From Desulfosalsimonas propionicica (lineage in GTDB: Bacteria; Desulfobacterota; Desulfobacteria; Desulfobacterales; Desulfosalsimonadaceae), in assembly GCF_013761005.1 (NCBI RefSeq), contig NZ_JACDUS010000001.1:62001-126000 (forward strand): 64,000 nucleotides of DNA, in the 5' to 3' direction. Shown in pieces: positions 27,293-36,588 of the stretch (its first letter is position 1; each line of letters opens with the position of its first letter). The notes beneath the pieces were generated by a model. The model did no database searches, was not told where the DNA came from, and worked only from the letters and a program-made list of their open reading frames with translations. Both the position numbers and the translations under genes were made by a program.

Positions 27293-28153
27293 TCAGGATT
27301 GGATCAGCTTGCCCATTTGCTCCACGATCCGGTCAAAGGCCTGTGTCACAGCCGAATCCGCGTACGCACGCATATAGGACTGGCCGGCATCGCCGGACTT
27401 GACCATGTTGGCATCAAAAGGAATCCGGCCCAGAAAATTGAGCCCGAACTGCTGCGCGGTTTTCTCTCCGCCGCCGGAACCAAACAGCTCAATGGTTTCG
27501 CCGCAGTGGGGACAGGCATAGCCGCTCATGTTCTCGATGACGCCGAATACCGGCATTTCCACCTTGCTGCAGAAGTTGATGGATTTGCGCACGTCTGAAA
27601 GGGCCACCTCCTGGGGAGTGGTCACGATAATGGCCTGGGCGTCGGGAATGGTCTGGGCCACGCTCATGGGCTCATCTCCGGTGCCCGGAGGCGAGTCCAC
27701 GATCAGAAAATCCAGTTCCCCCCAGTCCACGTCAGATACAAACTGGGTGATGGCCGAATGCTTGAGCGGCCCCCGCCAAATAACGGCTGAATCCTTGTCC
27801 GGCATGAGCCCCTCAATGGAAATGGCCGCCAAGTGGTCGCTGTAGCGCATTGGGGCGAGCTTTTTGCCGTCTCCGGTGAGCATGCCGGACAAACCCAGCA
27901 TCCTGGGCACATCCGGGCCGTGCACATCCACATCCATAATGCCCACCTGATATCCCTTTTCTGCCAGGGCCATGGCCAGGTTCACAGACACGCTGGTTTT
28001 GCCCACGCCGCCCTTGCCGCTCATGACCACGAACTTGTTTTTGATTTTGGCAAGGGTTTCCTTGACCGACTGTTCCTGCTGCTGTTGCTGTTGTTGCTGC
28101 TGTTGCTGCTGGGCTTGCTGCGAGTCGCATCCGCCCTGCTGACACTTTTCCAT
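27293..28153 (-). CDS. mrp: Mrp/NBP35-family Fe-S cluster carrier ATPase with poly-glutamine N-terminus
   Basis: 286 residues. The P-loop deviant Walker A is SGKGGVGKTSVSVNLAMAL (45 on); MDVDVHGPDVPRMLG, FLIVDSPPGTGDEPMS and the C-terminal CPHC (in SGYACPHCGETIELFG) complete the Mrp/ApbC pattern. These proteins bind and deliver [4Fe-4S] clusters. The N-terminus has a CxxxxC-like MEKCQQGGCDS and then twelve consecutive glutamines encoded by mixed CAG/CAA codons, a simple-sequence tract that could vary in length. AAGGAG upstream fixes ATG 28153. It follows a DUF134 gene 52 bases upstream on the same strand. Confidence 0.92.
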   Translation of the reverse strand: MEKCQQGGCDSQQAQQQQQQQQQQQQEQSVKETLAKIKNKFVVMSGKGGVGKTSVSVNLAMALAEKGYQVGIMDVDVHGPDVPRMLGLSGMLTGDGKKLAPMRYSDHLAAISIEGLMPDKDSAVIWRGPLKHSAITQFVSDVDWGELDFLIVDSPPGTGDEPMSVAQTIPDAQAIIVTTPQEVALSDVRKSINFCSKVEMPVFGVIENMSGYACPHCGETIELFGSGGGEKTAQQFGLNFLGRIPFDANMVKSGDAGQSYMRAYADSAVTQAFDRIVEQMGKLIQS

Positions 28154-28205
28154 AATTGACTGCTCCTTATATGCAAAATAAAATGAACAATTCAAAAGCC
28201 GGCGC

Positions 28206-28646
28206 CTATCGGCACTCTGAGGGCTTGCTCTCTGAGGGCCCAACCCGGCCTACCTGCATATCCCCGCACTCCGGGCAATTCTCCGGCCGGCCGGTTCCGC
28301 ACGGCAACACCCACTGATGGTTGCATACCTTACAGCCGAATCGTCGCTCCGTATCCACAAACCGGTAGGAACCCCCTTCAATGCGGATGGCCCTGCCGTT
28401 TATCAGGGCATCGGCCACCACCTTGCGCGCTTGTTCGATGATCCGGCCGAAAGTGGCCCTGGAAACACCCATGAGCTCTCCTGCGGCCTCATGGGAGAAT
28501 CCTTCATAATCAGCCAGCCGGATGGCTTCGCACTCATCCACTGTCAGAACACTTTCCGACAGTTCCTTCATGGGAATCCCCCGGGGCTTGAAATAACTGA
28601 CATTCGGATTGTATGCGACATTGCGTTTTTTATGCGGTCTCCCCAT
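28206..28646 (-). CDS. DUF134 family DNA-binding protein
   Basis: 146 residues. MGRPHKKRNVAYNPNVSYFK and PRGIPMKEL match DUF134 (PF02001). LTVDECEAIRLADYEGFSHE followed by AAGELMGVSRATFGRIIEQAR is a sigma-region-4-like helix-turn-helix. A C-terminal zinc-ribbon-like section holds Cys pairs FGCKVCNHQWVLPCGTGRPENCPECGD. DUF134 genes often flank mrp/nitrogenase-cofactor-biosynthesis-like proteins, so it may regulate mrp. Its start has GGAGAAAA. The role is inferred from the helix-turn-helix and neighbour only. Confidence 0.85.
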   Translation of the reverse strand: MGRPHKKRNVAYNPNVSYFKPRGIPMKELSESVLTVDECEAIRLADYEGFSHEAAGELMGVSRATFGRIIEQARKVVADALINGRAIRIEGGSYRFVDTERRFGCKVCNHQWVLPCGTGRPENCPECGDMQVGRVGPSESKPSECR

Positions 28647-28780
28647 TTTTCTCCACCTTATGAGTATAATCTCAAAATATTAAAATATGTACTTGCCGCC
28701 CTCTTGTCAAGGCCGGATTTTTCCCTAAGCAGACAGCCTGTTCGGGCCCTGAATCCTGACAGATAACTTTCAGGATCGCC

Positions 28781-30082
28781 TTATGATTTAAGCCGCTGAC
28801 GTATGGATGCCGCATGTGCGGACAAACCCTCAATTTCGGCCAGACCGGCAATGGCGTCGGCTTCGCGTTCAAACGCATCCTTTGAATAATAAACCACGCT
28901 GGACTGTTTGACAAAGCAGTCAACCGAAAGGGCCGATGAAAACCGGGCTGAACCGCCGGTGGGCAGCACGTGGTTGGGGCCGGCCATGTAATCGCCCACC
29001 GGCTCGGGGGTATAGGCGCCAAGGAAAACCGCCCCGGCGTTTTTGACCAGCGGCAGCCAGGCAAACGGGTCCCGGATCTGCAATTCCAGGTGCTCCGGAG
29101 CGATCCGGTTGGACAGGGCCATGGCCGCGGAAATATCGCCAACCACAAAAACCGCACCAAAATCTTCTATGGACTGCTCTGCGATCTGTTTTCTGGAAAG
29201 CCCGGCCAGTTGGTGCTGAACCTCGGATTTCACTGATTGGACCAGTTCCCGGGATGTGGCCACGAGTATGGCCGATGACAGAGGATCGTGCTCGGCCTGG
29301 GACAGCAGATCGGCTGCGATAAAGCCCGGATCGGCTGTTTCATCGGCGACCACCAGGATTTCACTGGGCCCGGCGATCATATCCACGCCCACGAATGCAG
29401 AAACGATTTTCTTGGCCAGGGTCACGTAAATATTTCCCGGCCCCACGATCACATCCACCGGGGCAATGGTCTTTGTGCCGTGGGCCAGGGCAGCCACAGC
29501 CCAGGCGCTGCCGGTTTTATAAATCTCAGTGACCCCGACCCGATCTGCAGCAGCCAGCAGATGGGCATTGATTGTGCCGTCTTCCATGGGCGGGGTGACC
29601 ATGACAACCCGGCTGACACCGGCAATGGCAGCCGGTATGGCGCCCATGAGCACCGATGACACCAAAGGCGTTGTGCCTCCCTTTGCCCCGGGAACATAAA
29701 CTCCGGCCGCATCCACTGGATTGGTCAACTGGCCCAGCACCACGCCCTGGCGGTCAGCGGTAAACCAGGAATTGCGCACCTGTCTGCGGTGAAAAGCCTC
29801 AATCTGGGATGCAGCCGTATCAAGGGCGGACAGAAATTCTGAACTCACAAAATTGCGTGCGGCCTCCATTTCTGTATCTGTCACCCTGAGCCCGGAAATC
29901 TCCATTCCGGGGGCATCAAAGCGGTTGGTATATTCCATAACCGCTTCATCGCCGCGGGTACGCACATCCCCGATAATGGCGGCCACATTTTGATAATCGG
30001 CCGCACCCGCATCCAGGCCCCGGTTGACAATTGCCTGAATCCGGTTTTCCGCCTCAGCAGAGGGGTAATCATAGATCTTCAT
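28781..30082 (-). CDS. hisD: Histidinol dehydrogenase
   Basis: Last two NAD-dependent oxidations of histidine synthesis (histidinol to histidine). 433 residues. Landmarks: VYVPGAKGGTTPLVSSVLM, MVTPPMEDGTINAHLLAAAD, KTGSAWAVAALAHGTKTI, DVIVGPGNIYVTLAKK, DMIAGPSEI, and the zinc/catalytic regions SQAEHDPLSSAILV and APEHLELQI. Family-conserved TGGSARFSSALSVDCFVK is present near the C-terminus. No other his gene is nearby. The start follows a GGAG. A conventional gene. Confidence 0.97.
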   Translation of the reverse strand: MKIYDYPSAEAENRIQAIVNRGLDAGAADYQNVAAIIGDVRTRGDEAVMEYTNRFDAPGMEISGLRVTDTEMEAARNFVSSEFLSALDTAASQIEAFHRRQVRNSWFTADRQGVVLGQLTNPVDAAGVYVPGAKGGTTPLVSSVLMGAIPAAIAGVSRVVMVTPPMEDGTINAHLLAAADRVGVTEIYKTGSAWAVAALAHGTKTIAPVDVIVGPGNIYVTLAKKIVSAFVGVDMIAGPSEILVVADETADPGFIAADLLSQAEHDPLSSAILVATSRELVQSVKSEVQHQLAGLSRKQIAEQSIEDFGAVFVVGDISAAMALSNRIAPEHLELQIRDPFAWLPLVKNAGAVFLGAYTPEPVGDYMAGPNHVLPTGGSARFSSALSVDCFVKQSSVVYYSKDAFEREADAIAGLAEIEGLSAHAASIRQRLKS

Positions 30083-30404
30083 TTTCCACTTCTCCAGCGC
30101 TGAGATTCAACCCGGTCTTACGGCCTGACCGGATCAATGGCCCGAAATTTTCCGGGGTTTTTAAAATTTTTCTCTGTTTTATGGCAAAGCCGGGCAGATG
30201 TCAACAAGCCGGCCGCGCCTGCCGATGACCCGACCCTGGCAAAAACAATGCAACTATCTGCAATTTCCGACAATCATTAGTTGTTGACTTATTTTAACAA
30301 TTATGTAATACTTAATGTTTATGTTTTATTTTGTTATGCGCTTGTAAAAAGTCTGATTACAGACGGCTTTGTAAAAAGTTCAATATCAATCGGAGGAACC
30401 CTTT
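30083..30404. promoter_or_regulatory. Leader region between hisD and serC with a dispersed repeat
   Basis: 322 bases. A candidate promoter, TTGACT (30284-30289) with 16 bases to TAATAC (30306-30311), faces serC. Downstream, TATGCGCTTGTAAAAAGTC (from about 30336) and GACGGCTTTGTAAAAAGTTC (from about 30361) are tandem-like half units of the repeat found at 41431. The repeat ends just before the serC ribosome site CGGAGG. No gene was seen. Confidence 0.5.
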
Positions 30405-31493
30405 ATGGAAGTCAATCGAATTTGCAATTTCAATGCCGGCCCGGCTGCCCTGCCCGAGCCGGTGCTCCAGGAACTGCAGGAAAATGTACTGAATTTTCAA
30501 AACTGCTGCATGTCCATTCTGGAAATCAGTCACCGGTCCAACGACTTTGACAATGTGATCAATGATGCCGTGGCCCGCACCAAGCGTCTTTTGGGCATCG
30601 GGGACAACTATCACGTCCTGTTTCTCCAGGGCGGTGCCAGCCTGCAGTTTGCCATGATCCCAATGAACTTTCTTGCAGAAGGGCGAACGGCCGATTACAT
30701 CAACACCGGCACCTGGTCCACCAAGGCCATCAAGGAAGCCCAAATCCAGAAAAAGAACTTTAACGTGGCCGCCTCTTCCGAGGACCGCAATTTTGCCTAC
30801 ATTCCCAAGGAGTTCTCCTTTAACCCGGATGCCACATTTGTCCACATCACCTCCAACAACACCATCAAAGGAACCCAGTGGGATCAGTTTCCGGACACAG
30901 GCGATGTCCCCCTGATAGCGGACATGTCCTCGGATTTCATGTGCCGGCCCATTGACATGTCCAAATTCGGCATGATCTATGTGGGCGCACAGAAAAATAT
31001 CGGCCCGGCCGGGGTTTGCATGGTGATTGTGCGCGATGATATGCTCAAACTCATTCCCGACGGTCTGCCCACCATGCTGGACTACCGCACCCATGTGGAG
31101 AAAAACTCCATGTACAACACCCCGCCCTGCTTTGCCATCTACACGGTGCAGCTGGTGCTCAAGTGGCTGGAGGAAACTGTTGGCGGACTGGGGGAGATGG
31201 AAAAAATCAACCGGAAAAAGGCGGAACTGCTTTATGCCGCATTTGATGAAAGCGATTTTTACAAGGGAACCGCGGATCTCGACAGCCGTTCAATGATGAA
31301 TGTTACTTTCCGGCTTCCCAGCGAGGAACTGGAAAAGAAATTCATTGACCAGGCCGCGCAAAACGGTCTTGGCGGTCTTAAGGGCCATCGCTCGGTTGGC
31401 GGCTGCCGGGCCTCGATCTATAACGCCACCACCGTGGAAAACGTTGAAAAGCTGATATCCTTTATGAAGGAATTTGAAAACCGGAACAAATAA
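30405..31493 (+). CDS. serC: Phosphoserine aminotransferase
   Basis: PLP enzyme converting 3-phosphohydroxypyruvate and glutamate to phosphoserine for serine synthesis (and an analogous PLP-pathway step). 362 residues, standard length. NFNAGPAALPEPVLQELQEN opens it; SILEISHRSNDF, FLQGGASLQFAMIPMN, and the PLP-Lys region GAQKNIGPAGVCMVIVRDDM follow. It ends with LKGHRSVGGCRASIYNAT, the phosphate-binding signature. CGGAGG precedes the ATG. It is monocistronic with a terminator behind it. Confidence 0.97.
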   Translation: MEVNRICNFNAGPAALPEPVLQELQENVLNFQNCCMSILEISHRSNDFDNVINDAVARTKRLLGIGDNYHVLFLQGGASLQFAMIPMNFLAEGRTADYINTGTWSTKAIKEAQIQKKNFNVAASSEDRNFAYIPKEFSFNPDATFVHITSNNTIKGTQWDQFPDTGDVPLIADMSSDFMCRPIDMSKFGMIYVGAQKNIGPAGVCMVIVRDDMLKLIPDGLPTMLDYRTHVEKNSMYNTPPCFAIYTVQLVLKWLEETVGGLGEMEKINRKKAELLYAAFDESDFYKGTADLDSRSMMNVTFRLPSEELEKKFIDQAAQNGLGGLKGHRSVGGCRASIYNATTVENVEKLISFMKEFENRNK

Positions 31494-31525
31494 TGGCCTT
31501 GGTAAAGGACAAACGAAAAGCCCAT

Positions 31526-31565
31526 AAAAAAGGCTGCCGGGCCAACCCGGCAGCCTTTTATTTTC
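31526..31565. terminator. Terminator between serC and the convergent thiolase gene
   Basis: AAGGCTGCCGGG and CCCGGCAGCCTT flank a CCAA loop; T-rich sequence follows on the plus strand and an A-run precedes on the minus side. It can therefore act for both serC and the minus-strand thiolase operon. Confidence 0.9.
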
Positions 31566-31608
31566 AATCCGACAAGGGCGGCGGTATCAATCCACCGCCC
31601 TGTCTTGT

Positions 31609-32814
31609 CTATACCAGCTCAAACACAGCCGCAGCACCCATGCCGCCGCCGATGCACATGGATTCCACGCCGTATTTCACGCCGCGTTCTTTCATCTCGT
31701 TGATCACCTGGGCGCAGAGCTTGGCGCCGGTGCAGCCCAGGGGGTGGCCCAGGGCGATGGCACCGCCGTTGACATTGACAATGCGCTTGTCACTGTCAGA
31801 GGTCCACAGGCTCTTGTCATCATACATCCCGAGCTGCTGCAGGCAGTAGATGGCCTGGGAGGCAAAGGCCTCGTTGACTTCAAAAATGCCGATATCCTCG
31901 ACCTTAAGCCCGGCCATGTCCAGGACCTTGGGAATTGCGTAAGCAGGCCCCACGCCCATTTCATCGGCCCTGCAGCCGGCCACGGTATAGGTTTTGACTT
32001 TTGCAATGGGCTCCAGGTTGTATTTCTTCAGGGCCTCTTCGCTTACGATCAGCGTGGCAGCGGCCCCGTCAGTGGTCTGGGAGGAATTTCCCGCTGTAAC
32101 GGATCCGTTTGCGGCAAAAACCGGACGAAGCTTGCCAAGCCCCTCAATGGTAGTGACCTCCCGGATGCCGTCGTCAAAATCCTGGACAAAGGTCTGCTCT
32201 TCCCACTGGCCGTCTTTTTCCACGAAGCGGGAGGCCGGGGTGGGAACGAGCTCCTTGTAAAGTCCGTTCTTTTTGGCATTTGCCGCTTTCATCTGAGAAT
32301 GATAGGCAAACTCGTCCTGCATTTCCCGACTGACATTGTAACGGTTGGCCACGTTTTCCGCGGTAATGCCCATGGAAACGTAGACATCCGGATTTTCCTT
32401 TGCCATCTTGGGATGCGGGCGGGGCATGTTGCCGCCCATGGGCACAATGCTCATGGATTCAATGCCGCCGCCGATGGCCACGTCACACCATCCGCTTTTG
32501 ATGCGCATGGCCTGAAGCGAAATGGCTTCCAGTCCCGAGGAGCAGAAACGATTGACCGTGGCCCCGCAGGTTGAGTCCGGAAAACCGGCCATCTGGGCGA
32601 TAATACGTCCGATATTAAGCCCCTGCTGGGCTTCGGGAAACGAACACCCGATCATCAGGTCTTCCACATCCTTTTTGTCCAGATTGGGGGTTTTTTCCAT
32701 GACAGCTTCTATCACGGTCTTGAGCAGATCCTCCGGCCGTGTCTGGGCCAATGCGCCTTTGCCCCTCCGGCAGCCCGGCGTGCGGAGCGATGTGACAATA
32801 TAGGCTTCTCTCAT
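31609..32814 (-). CDS. Acetyl-CoA acyltransferase (thiolase, beta-oxidation type)
   Basis: Thiolytic cleavage of 3-ketoacyl-CoA, or the reverse condensation. 401 residues. The nucleophile Cys91 lies in NRFCSSGLEAISLQ; the His-bearing VNEAFASQ, GAIALGHPLGCTGAKL, and the second catalytic Cys in ESMCIGGGMGAAAVFEL are present. It lies 35 bases after the large dehydrogenase/hydratase on the same strand, a typical fadBA arrangement (here large subunit first). The length and residues favour a degradative thiolase rather than the PhaA biosynthetic type. Confidence 0.94.
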   Translation of the reverse strand: MREAYIVTSLRTPGCRRGKGALAQTRPEDLLKTVIEAVMEKTPNLDKKDVEDLMIGCSFPEAQQGLNIGRIIAQMAGFPDSTCGATVNRFCSSGLEAISLQAMRIKSGWCDVAIGGGIESMSIVPMGGNMPRPHPKMAKENPDVYVSMGITAENVANRYNVSREMQDEFAYHSQMKAANAKKNGLYKELVPTPASRFVEKDGQWEEQTFVQDFDDGIREVTTIEGLGKLRPVFAANGSVTAGNSSQTTDGAAATLIVSEEALKKYNLEPIAKVKTYTVAGCRADEMGVGPAYAIPKVLDMAGLKVEDIGIFEVNEAFASQAIYCLQQLGMYDDKSLWTSDSDKRIVNVNGGAIALGHPLGCTGAKLCAQVINEMKERGVKYGVESMCIGGGMGAAAVFELV

Positions 32815-32849
32815 CTGTATATCCTCCTAACTTTCAGTTATTATATCTG

Positions 32850-35258
32850 TTACAGGAACAAGGGCTTGCCCGTTTTCATCATGTGCTCTGCCATCTGCTG
32901 GGTCTGCTCTGTGCGCCAGAGATCCACAAAGGCTTCGCGCTCCAGCTTGAGCAGATAATCCTCGGCAACCGGGGTGCCTGCGGGCACGTCCCCGCCGGCT
33001 AAGCAGTAGCAGGCCCGCTTGGCAATGGTTTCCATGTGCGGGGTGATGTATCCGCCCGATTTCATATTCAGCATTTCAGACCAGATCATGCCCTGGCCCT
33101 CACGGCCGAACACCGGGAATTTTTCCTTGCGCGGCGGTGCGTAGCAGTCATCAACCATCTTGAGCACTTCCTTTTTGGCCTCACCGATGAGCAAGTCCTT
33201 GTTGAACACGATCCGGTCTGCAGGACGCAGAAAACCGGCATTTCTGGCTTCTGCCGCAGATCCGGAAACCTTTGCCTGGGCCACCTGCATAAACGCCTGG
33301 ACAAAAAATCCGGAGTAATCGGTGATCTTGGCAATCTGGGGTTTGTACTTGATGTAGTTCTGCCACAGGTGCATCATGCCCGCACCACCGGGCACCAGAC
33401 CCGCGCCGACTTCCACCAGACCCATGAACAGGTCGGCATTGGCCACCACGCGGTCGGCCGCCAGGCACATCTCGCATCCGCCGCCCAGGGCCAGGCCGAA
33501 CGGGGCGGCCACCACCGGGTAGGGGGCGTACTTGGAGGCCAGGATGCTTTGGTGCACGGTCTTGATGAAATCATCGATTTCAGAGAACTTGCCCTCTTTT
33601 GCCAGTCCCAGCATAAAGCCCAGGTCCCCGCCTGCGGAAAACGGAGCCGGCATGCCCGAGGCCTGGTTGCCCACAACCACACCCACGCCGTTTTCAGCCA
33701 CGTATTGGTGGGCTTCGATCATAAACTCGATCATTTCGCGGTTGACCGCGTTCATCTTGGAATGAAACTCGATATCAAAAACACCGTCGCCAAGATCGAT
33801 CAGCGAGCAGGAGCCTGAGGTTTTGACCACCTTGTTTTCCTGGCGCAGATTATAGAGACTGATCTGCTTTTCACTGACCGGCACGGGCTTATAGGCGCCA
33901 GAGGCAAAATCATAGAAATATTTTTTGCCGTCCTGGATCTTGTAGAAGGTCTCATTGCCTGCATCCAGAAACTTCTTGATTTTTTCCGGCACGGTGCGGC
34001 CTTCTTTTTCCATTTTTTCCACTGATTTTTGCACTCCGATGGCTTCCCATGCCTCAAACGGGCCCATTTCAAAATTGTAGCCCCATTTCATGGCATTGTC
34101 GATGTCCACGATGGTATCGGAAATCTCGGGAATCCGGTTGGCCGCATAAATCAGGCTGGTAGCCATGACATCCCAGGCGTATTTGCCGGCCTTGTCGTCG
34201 GCATAAACAATGGTCTGCATTTTTTCCGGAAGAGAGGCCTTTTTCTTGGCCTCTGCCAGGCAGGGAAAATCAACCTTGCCGTATTCCTCATAATCCAGGG
34301 TCTCGGGATTGATCACCTTGCGGATGGTTTTCCATTCCGGGGTGATTTCCTTTTTATAAAATCCGCCTTTGGTTTTGTTGCCGAGCATGTTGTTGTTGAC
34401 CATTTTTTCGACAAATGCGGGCAGTGCCATGGTGTCGCGCATTTCATCGTCGGGGCACATGTCGTAGCAGTTCTTGGCCACGTGATACATGGTATCCAGC
34501 CCCACCATGTCGGCGGTCTTAAATGTTGCGGTCTTGGGCCGGCCCATGGGTTGGCCGAAAATGGCGTCCACCTCGGGAATGGTCAGACCGTGTTCGAGCA
34601 TGGCGTGCATGGCTTTGCCCATGCCCTGGATACCAATCCGGTTGCCGATGAAATTGGGCGTATCCTTGGCCCAGACAATGCCTTTGCCCAGGTATTTTTC
34701 ACAGAAATCAGCCATGAACTGAAGCACATCCCGGCTTGTGTCCGGACCCGGGATGATTTCGAGCAGGTGCATGTAGCGCACCGGGTTGAAAAAATGGGTG
34801 CCCAGGAAATGCTTTTTCATGTCATCGCTGAGATCCTGGGACATTTCCTTTAAGGGAATGCCCGAAGTGTTGGAGCTGATCACGGTACCCTTTTTGCGCA
34901 CCTTGTCGATTTTCTTGAACAGATCCTGCTTGATTTTCACATTTTCCACCACCACTTCCACAATCCAGTCAACATCGGCGAGCTTGTCAATGTCGTCTTC
35001 CAGGTTGCCGGTGGTGACCAGTGCCGGGTCGCTTTTTTTGTCCATAAAAAGCGGCGGCTTGGACTTGATGGCGTCATCCAGGCCCTTTTCCACGATCCGG
35101 TTGCGGGCCTTTGGATCTTTTTTCTCCTCATCGGAGAGATCAAACGGAACAATGTCCAGCAGCAGGGTTTTGATGCCTGCACTGGCAAGCAGGGCGGCGA
35201 TTCCGCCCCCCATGATCCCGGAACCCACAACAGCTGCCTTTGCGATCCTTCTTTGCAT
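32850..35258 (-). CDS. 3-hydroxyacyl-CoA dehydrogenase / enoyl-CoA hydratase fusion (FadN/FadB-like)
   Basis: 802 residues. N-terminal NAD-binding fold VVGSGIMGGGIAALLASAG, then STNTSG-like ISSNTSGIPLKEM and HFFNPVRYMHLLEIIPG, is the hydroxyacyl-CoA dehydrogenase. A second 3HCDH-C copy lies about 290-430. The C-terminal part (about 500-680) is a crotonase domain: FSAGGDLGFML, GLALGGGCEMCLAADRVVA with oxyanion-hole glycines, and VEVGAGLVPGGAG. This dehydrogenase-first order is the FadN arrangement, opposite to E. coli FadB. AGGAGG precedes the ATG. Expected role: fatty-acid beta-oxidation with the thiolase downstream. Confidence 0.95.
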   Translation of the reverse strand: MQRRIAKAAVVGSGIMGGGIAALLASAGIKTLLLDIVPFDLSDEEKKDPKARNRIVEKGLDDAIKSKPPLFMDKKSDPALVTTGNLEDDIDKLADVDWIVEVVVENVKIKQDLFKKIDKVRKKGTVISSNTSGIPLKEMSQDLSDDMKKHFLGTHFFNPVRYMHLLEIIPGPDTSRDVLQFMADFCEKYLGKGIVWAKDTPNFIGNRIGIQGMGKAMHAMLEHGLTIPEVDAIFGQPMGRPKTATFKTADMVGLDTMYHVAKNCYDMCPDDEMRDTMALPAFVEKMVNNNMLGNKTKGGFYKKEITPEWKTIRKVINPETLDYEEYGKVDFPCLAEAKKKASLPEKMQTIVYADDKAGKYAWDVMATSLIYAANRIPEISDTIVDIDNAMKWGYNFEMGPFEAWEAIGVQKSVEKMEKEGRTVPEKIKKFLDAGNETFYKIQDGKKYFYDFASGAYKPVPVSEKQISLYNLRQENKVVKTSGSCSLIDLGDGVFDIEFHSKMNAVNREMIEFMIEAHQYVAENGVGVVVGNQASGMPAPFSAGGDLGFMLGLAKEGKFSEIDDFIKTVHQSILASKYAPYPVVAAPFGLALGGGCEMCLAADRVVANADLFMGLVEVGAGLVPGGAGMMHLWQNYIKYKPQIAKITDYSGFFVQAFMQVAQAKVSGSAAEARNAGFLRPADRIVFNKDLLIGEAKKEVLKMVDDCYAPPRKEKFPVFGREGQGMIWSEMLNMKSGGYITPHMETIAKRACYCLAGGDVPAGTPVAEDYLLKLEREAFVDLWRTEQTQQMAEHMMKTGKPLFL

Positions 35259-35844
35259 AACGTACCTCCTGATATATTGGTTTAAACCAGCAAAACTAGG
35301 GTAAAACGCTTTTGATTTATACTGAGCATCCGGTCAATTAGACGCGCCGAAAGCCCGACTTTGATAAAAAGTATTTATTTATCAGACCGCAAGACCTCAA
35401 GTCAAGGAAAAAACAGGCTGCAAATGCCGGCAAAACCGCCTGAATTTAAGAAAAAATCTGCTGTCTGGCCTGGACTGTCCAAAAAGGCCGCACAACCCCC
35501 GCCGCAGCTATCGCACCGGCGGTCAACCCGAGTGCCGGCCATGATGCCGGACCGGGGTCGGTTTGCGCGTCGCATTGACCGCGCAAGCGGTCAGCAGGGA
35601 GCAAGCCGTCCCCGGCCCGGCATCATGCGAAATCCACGAAAAAATGCATGCCTGGGCTTGCCGGTGGCAAAAACAATGCGGTTGACATTTTTGGTGGATT
35701 CTACTTAACATAGCAAAAAACATGACAGAATATCAATTTTGGCCTTATAATATAGACATCAGCGACAACTGCCCAAAACCGATTGCTGAAATCGGAGATA
35801 AACCCGAGATGCTGCCAAAAACCCAAAAATAAGGATACCCGCGA
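35259..35844. other. 586-base intergenic region upstream of lolA
   Basis: It contains copy C of the structured hairpin (35541-35633) and otherwise no supported gene. A plus-strand 115-codon frame (35361-35708) and a minus-strand frame run through the hairpin and have no ribosome site. Promoters for both the thiolase operon (minus) and lolA (plus) presumably lie here. TTGACA at 35672 is on the plus strand, but no clear -10 was identified. Confidence 0.5.
35541..35633 (+). repeat. Structured hairpin element, short class, copy C
   Basis: ATGATGCCGG (35541-35550) pairs with CCGGCATCAT-type sequence at 35617-35626. The arms continue as ACCGGGGTCGGTTTGC / GCAAGCCGTCCCCGG. The inner stem is GACCGC / GCGGTC with a GCAA (GNRA) loop: here the G-G mismatch of the other copies is replaced by a true C-G pair. 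The internal loop has CGCGTCGCATT and AGCAGGGA. TGCGAAAT follows. Confidence 0.88.
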
Positions 35845-36525
35845 ATGCGGATAAAAAAATGGTTTTCCATCATGGCTGTTATTTGCATGCTCTGCCTGTC
35901 AGCAGGCGTGATGCCCACGCTTGGACAAGAGGACGCCGGAAAGGGAAAAACCGTGGATGATGTAATTGAAAAACTAAACGATCACTACGGAAAAAAAAAT
36001 TTCACCGCGGATTTCCGCCAGAAGTCCATCCTCAAGGCCATGGACATCACTGACACCGCCGAAGGCCGGGTCTGGTTCAAGCACCCGGGAAAAATGCGCT
36101 GGCAATACAAGGTGCCCGAGACCTATCTTATTGTCACAGACGGCGAGACTCTTTGGATTCACCGTCCTGCTGACCGCCAGGTGGTGGTGGGCGATGCGGC
36201 CGGGCATTTCGGCGGCGGCCGGGGAGCAAGCTTTCTGGCCGACTTTACCCGCATCACAGACGTTTTTGAGGCCTCCCTTGCAGATTCCGATGACCAGTCC
36301 TGGCGGATCAAACTGATTCCCCGCAAGCAGCAGGGCGATCTTGAGCAGATCCACATGGAGGTCAACCGCAAAAGCCTTGAAATCGAGCAGGTCACCACGG
36401 AAAACATCTATGGCGACATTACGCGGATTGTATTTGAAGATGTGGAGTTTCACCCGGAAATGCCGGACCGGCTGTTTGACTTTCAAATCCCGGCGGGCGC
36501 AGATGTCATCCAAATGGAAAATTAA
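35845..36525 (+). CDS. lolA: Outer-membrane lipoprotein carrier protein LolA
   Basis: Periplasmic chaperone carrying lipoproteins from LolCDE to the outer membrane. 226 residues. A signal peptide (about 1-28; IMAVICMLCLSAGVMPTLG) is followed by LNDHYGKKNFTADFRQKSIL, the aromatic-rich GRVWFKHPGKMRWQYKVPET and FADFTRITDVF-like strands (seen as FLADFTRITDVFE). It ends VEFHPEMPDRLFDFQIPAGADVI, common for LolA. No LolB or LolCDE in the window. A ribosome site is weak (AAGGATACC). It is followed by nadA in the same direction after 63 bases. Confidence 0.9.
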   Translation: MRIKKWFSIMAVICMLCLSAGVMPTLGQEDAGKGKTVDDVIEKLNDHYGKKNFTADFRQKSILKAMDITDTAEGRVWFKHPGKMRWQYKVPETYLIVTDGETLWIHRPADRQVVVGDAAGHFGGGRGASFLADFTRITDVFEASLADSDDQSWRIKLIPRKQQGDLEQIHMEVNRKSLEIEQVTTENIYGDITRIVFEDVEFHPEMPDRLFDFQIPAGADVIQMEN

Positions 36526-36588
36526 TGTTATTACAAGCCCAAAATCGGGAGTTTATAAAATATTGCCGGCAGCAGGAAACAAGACACC

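Noticed and set aside
35361-35708. 115-codon frame upstream of lolA
   Set aside because: It crosses hairpin copy C and contains its arms; no start signal.
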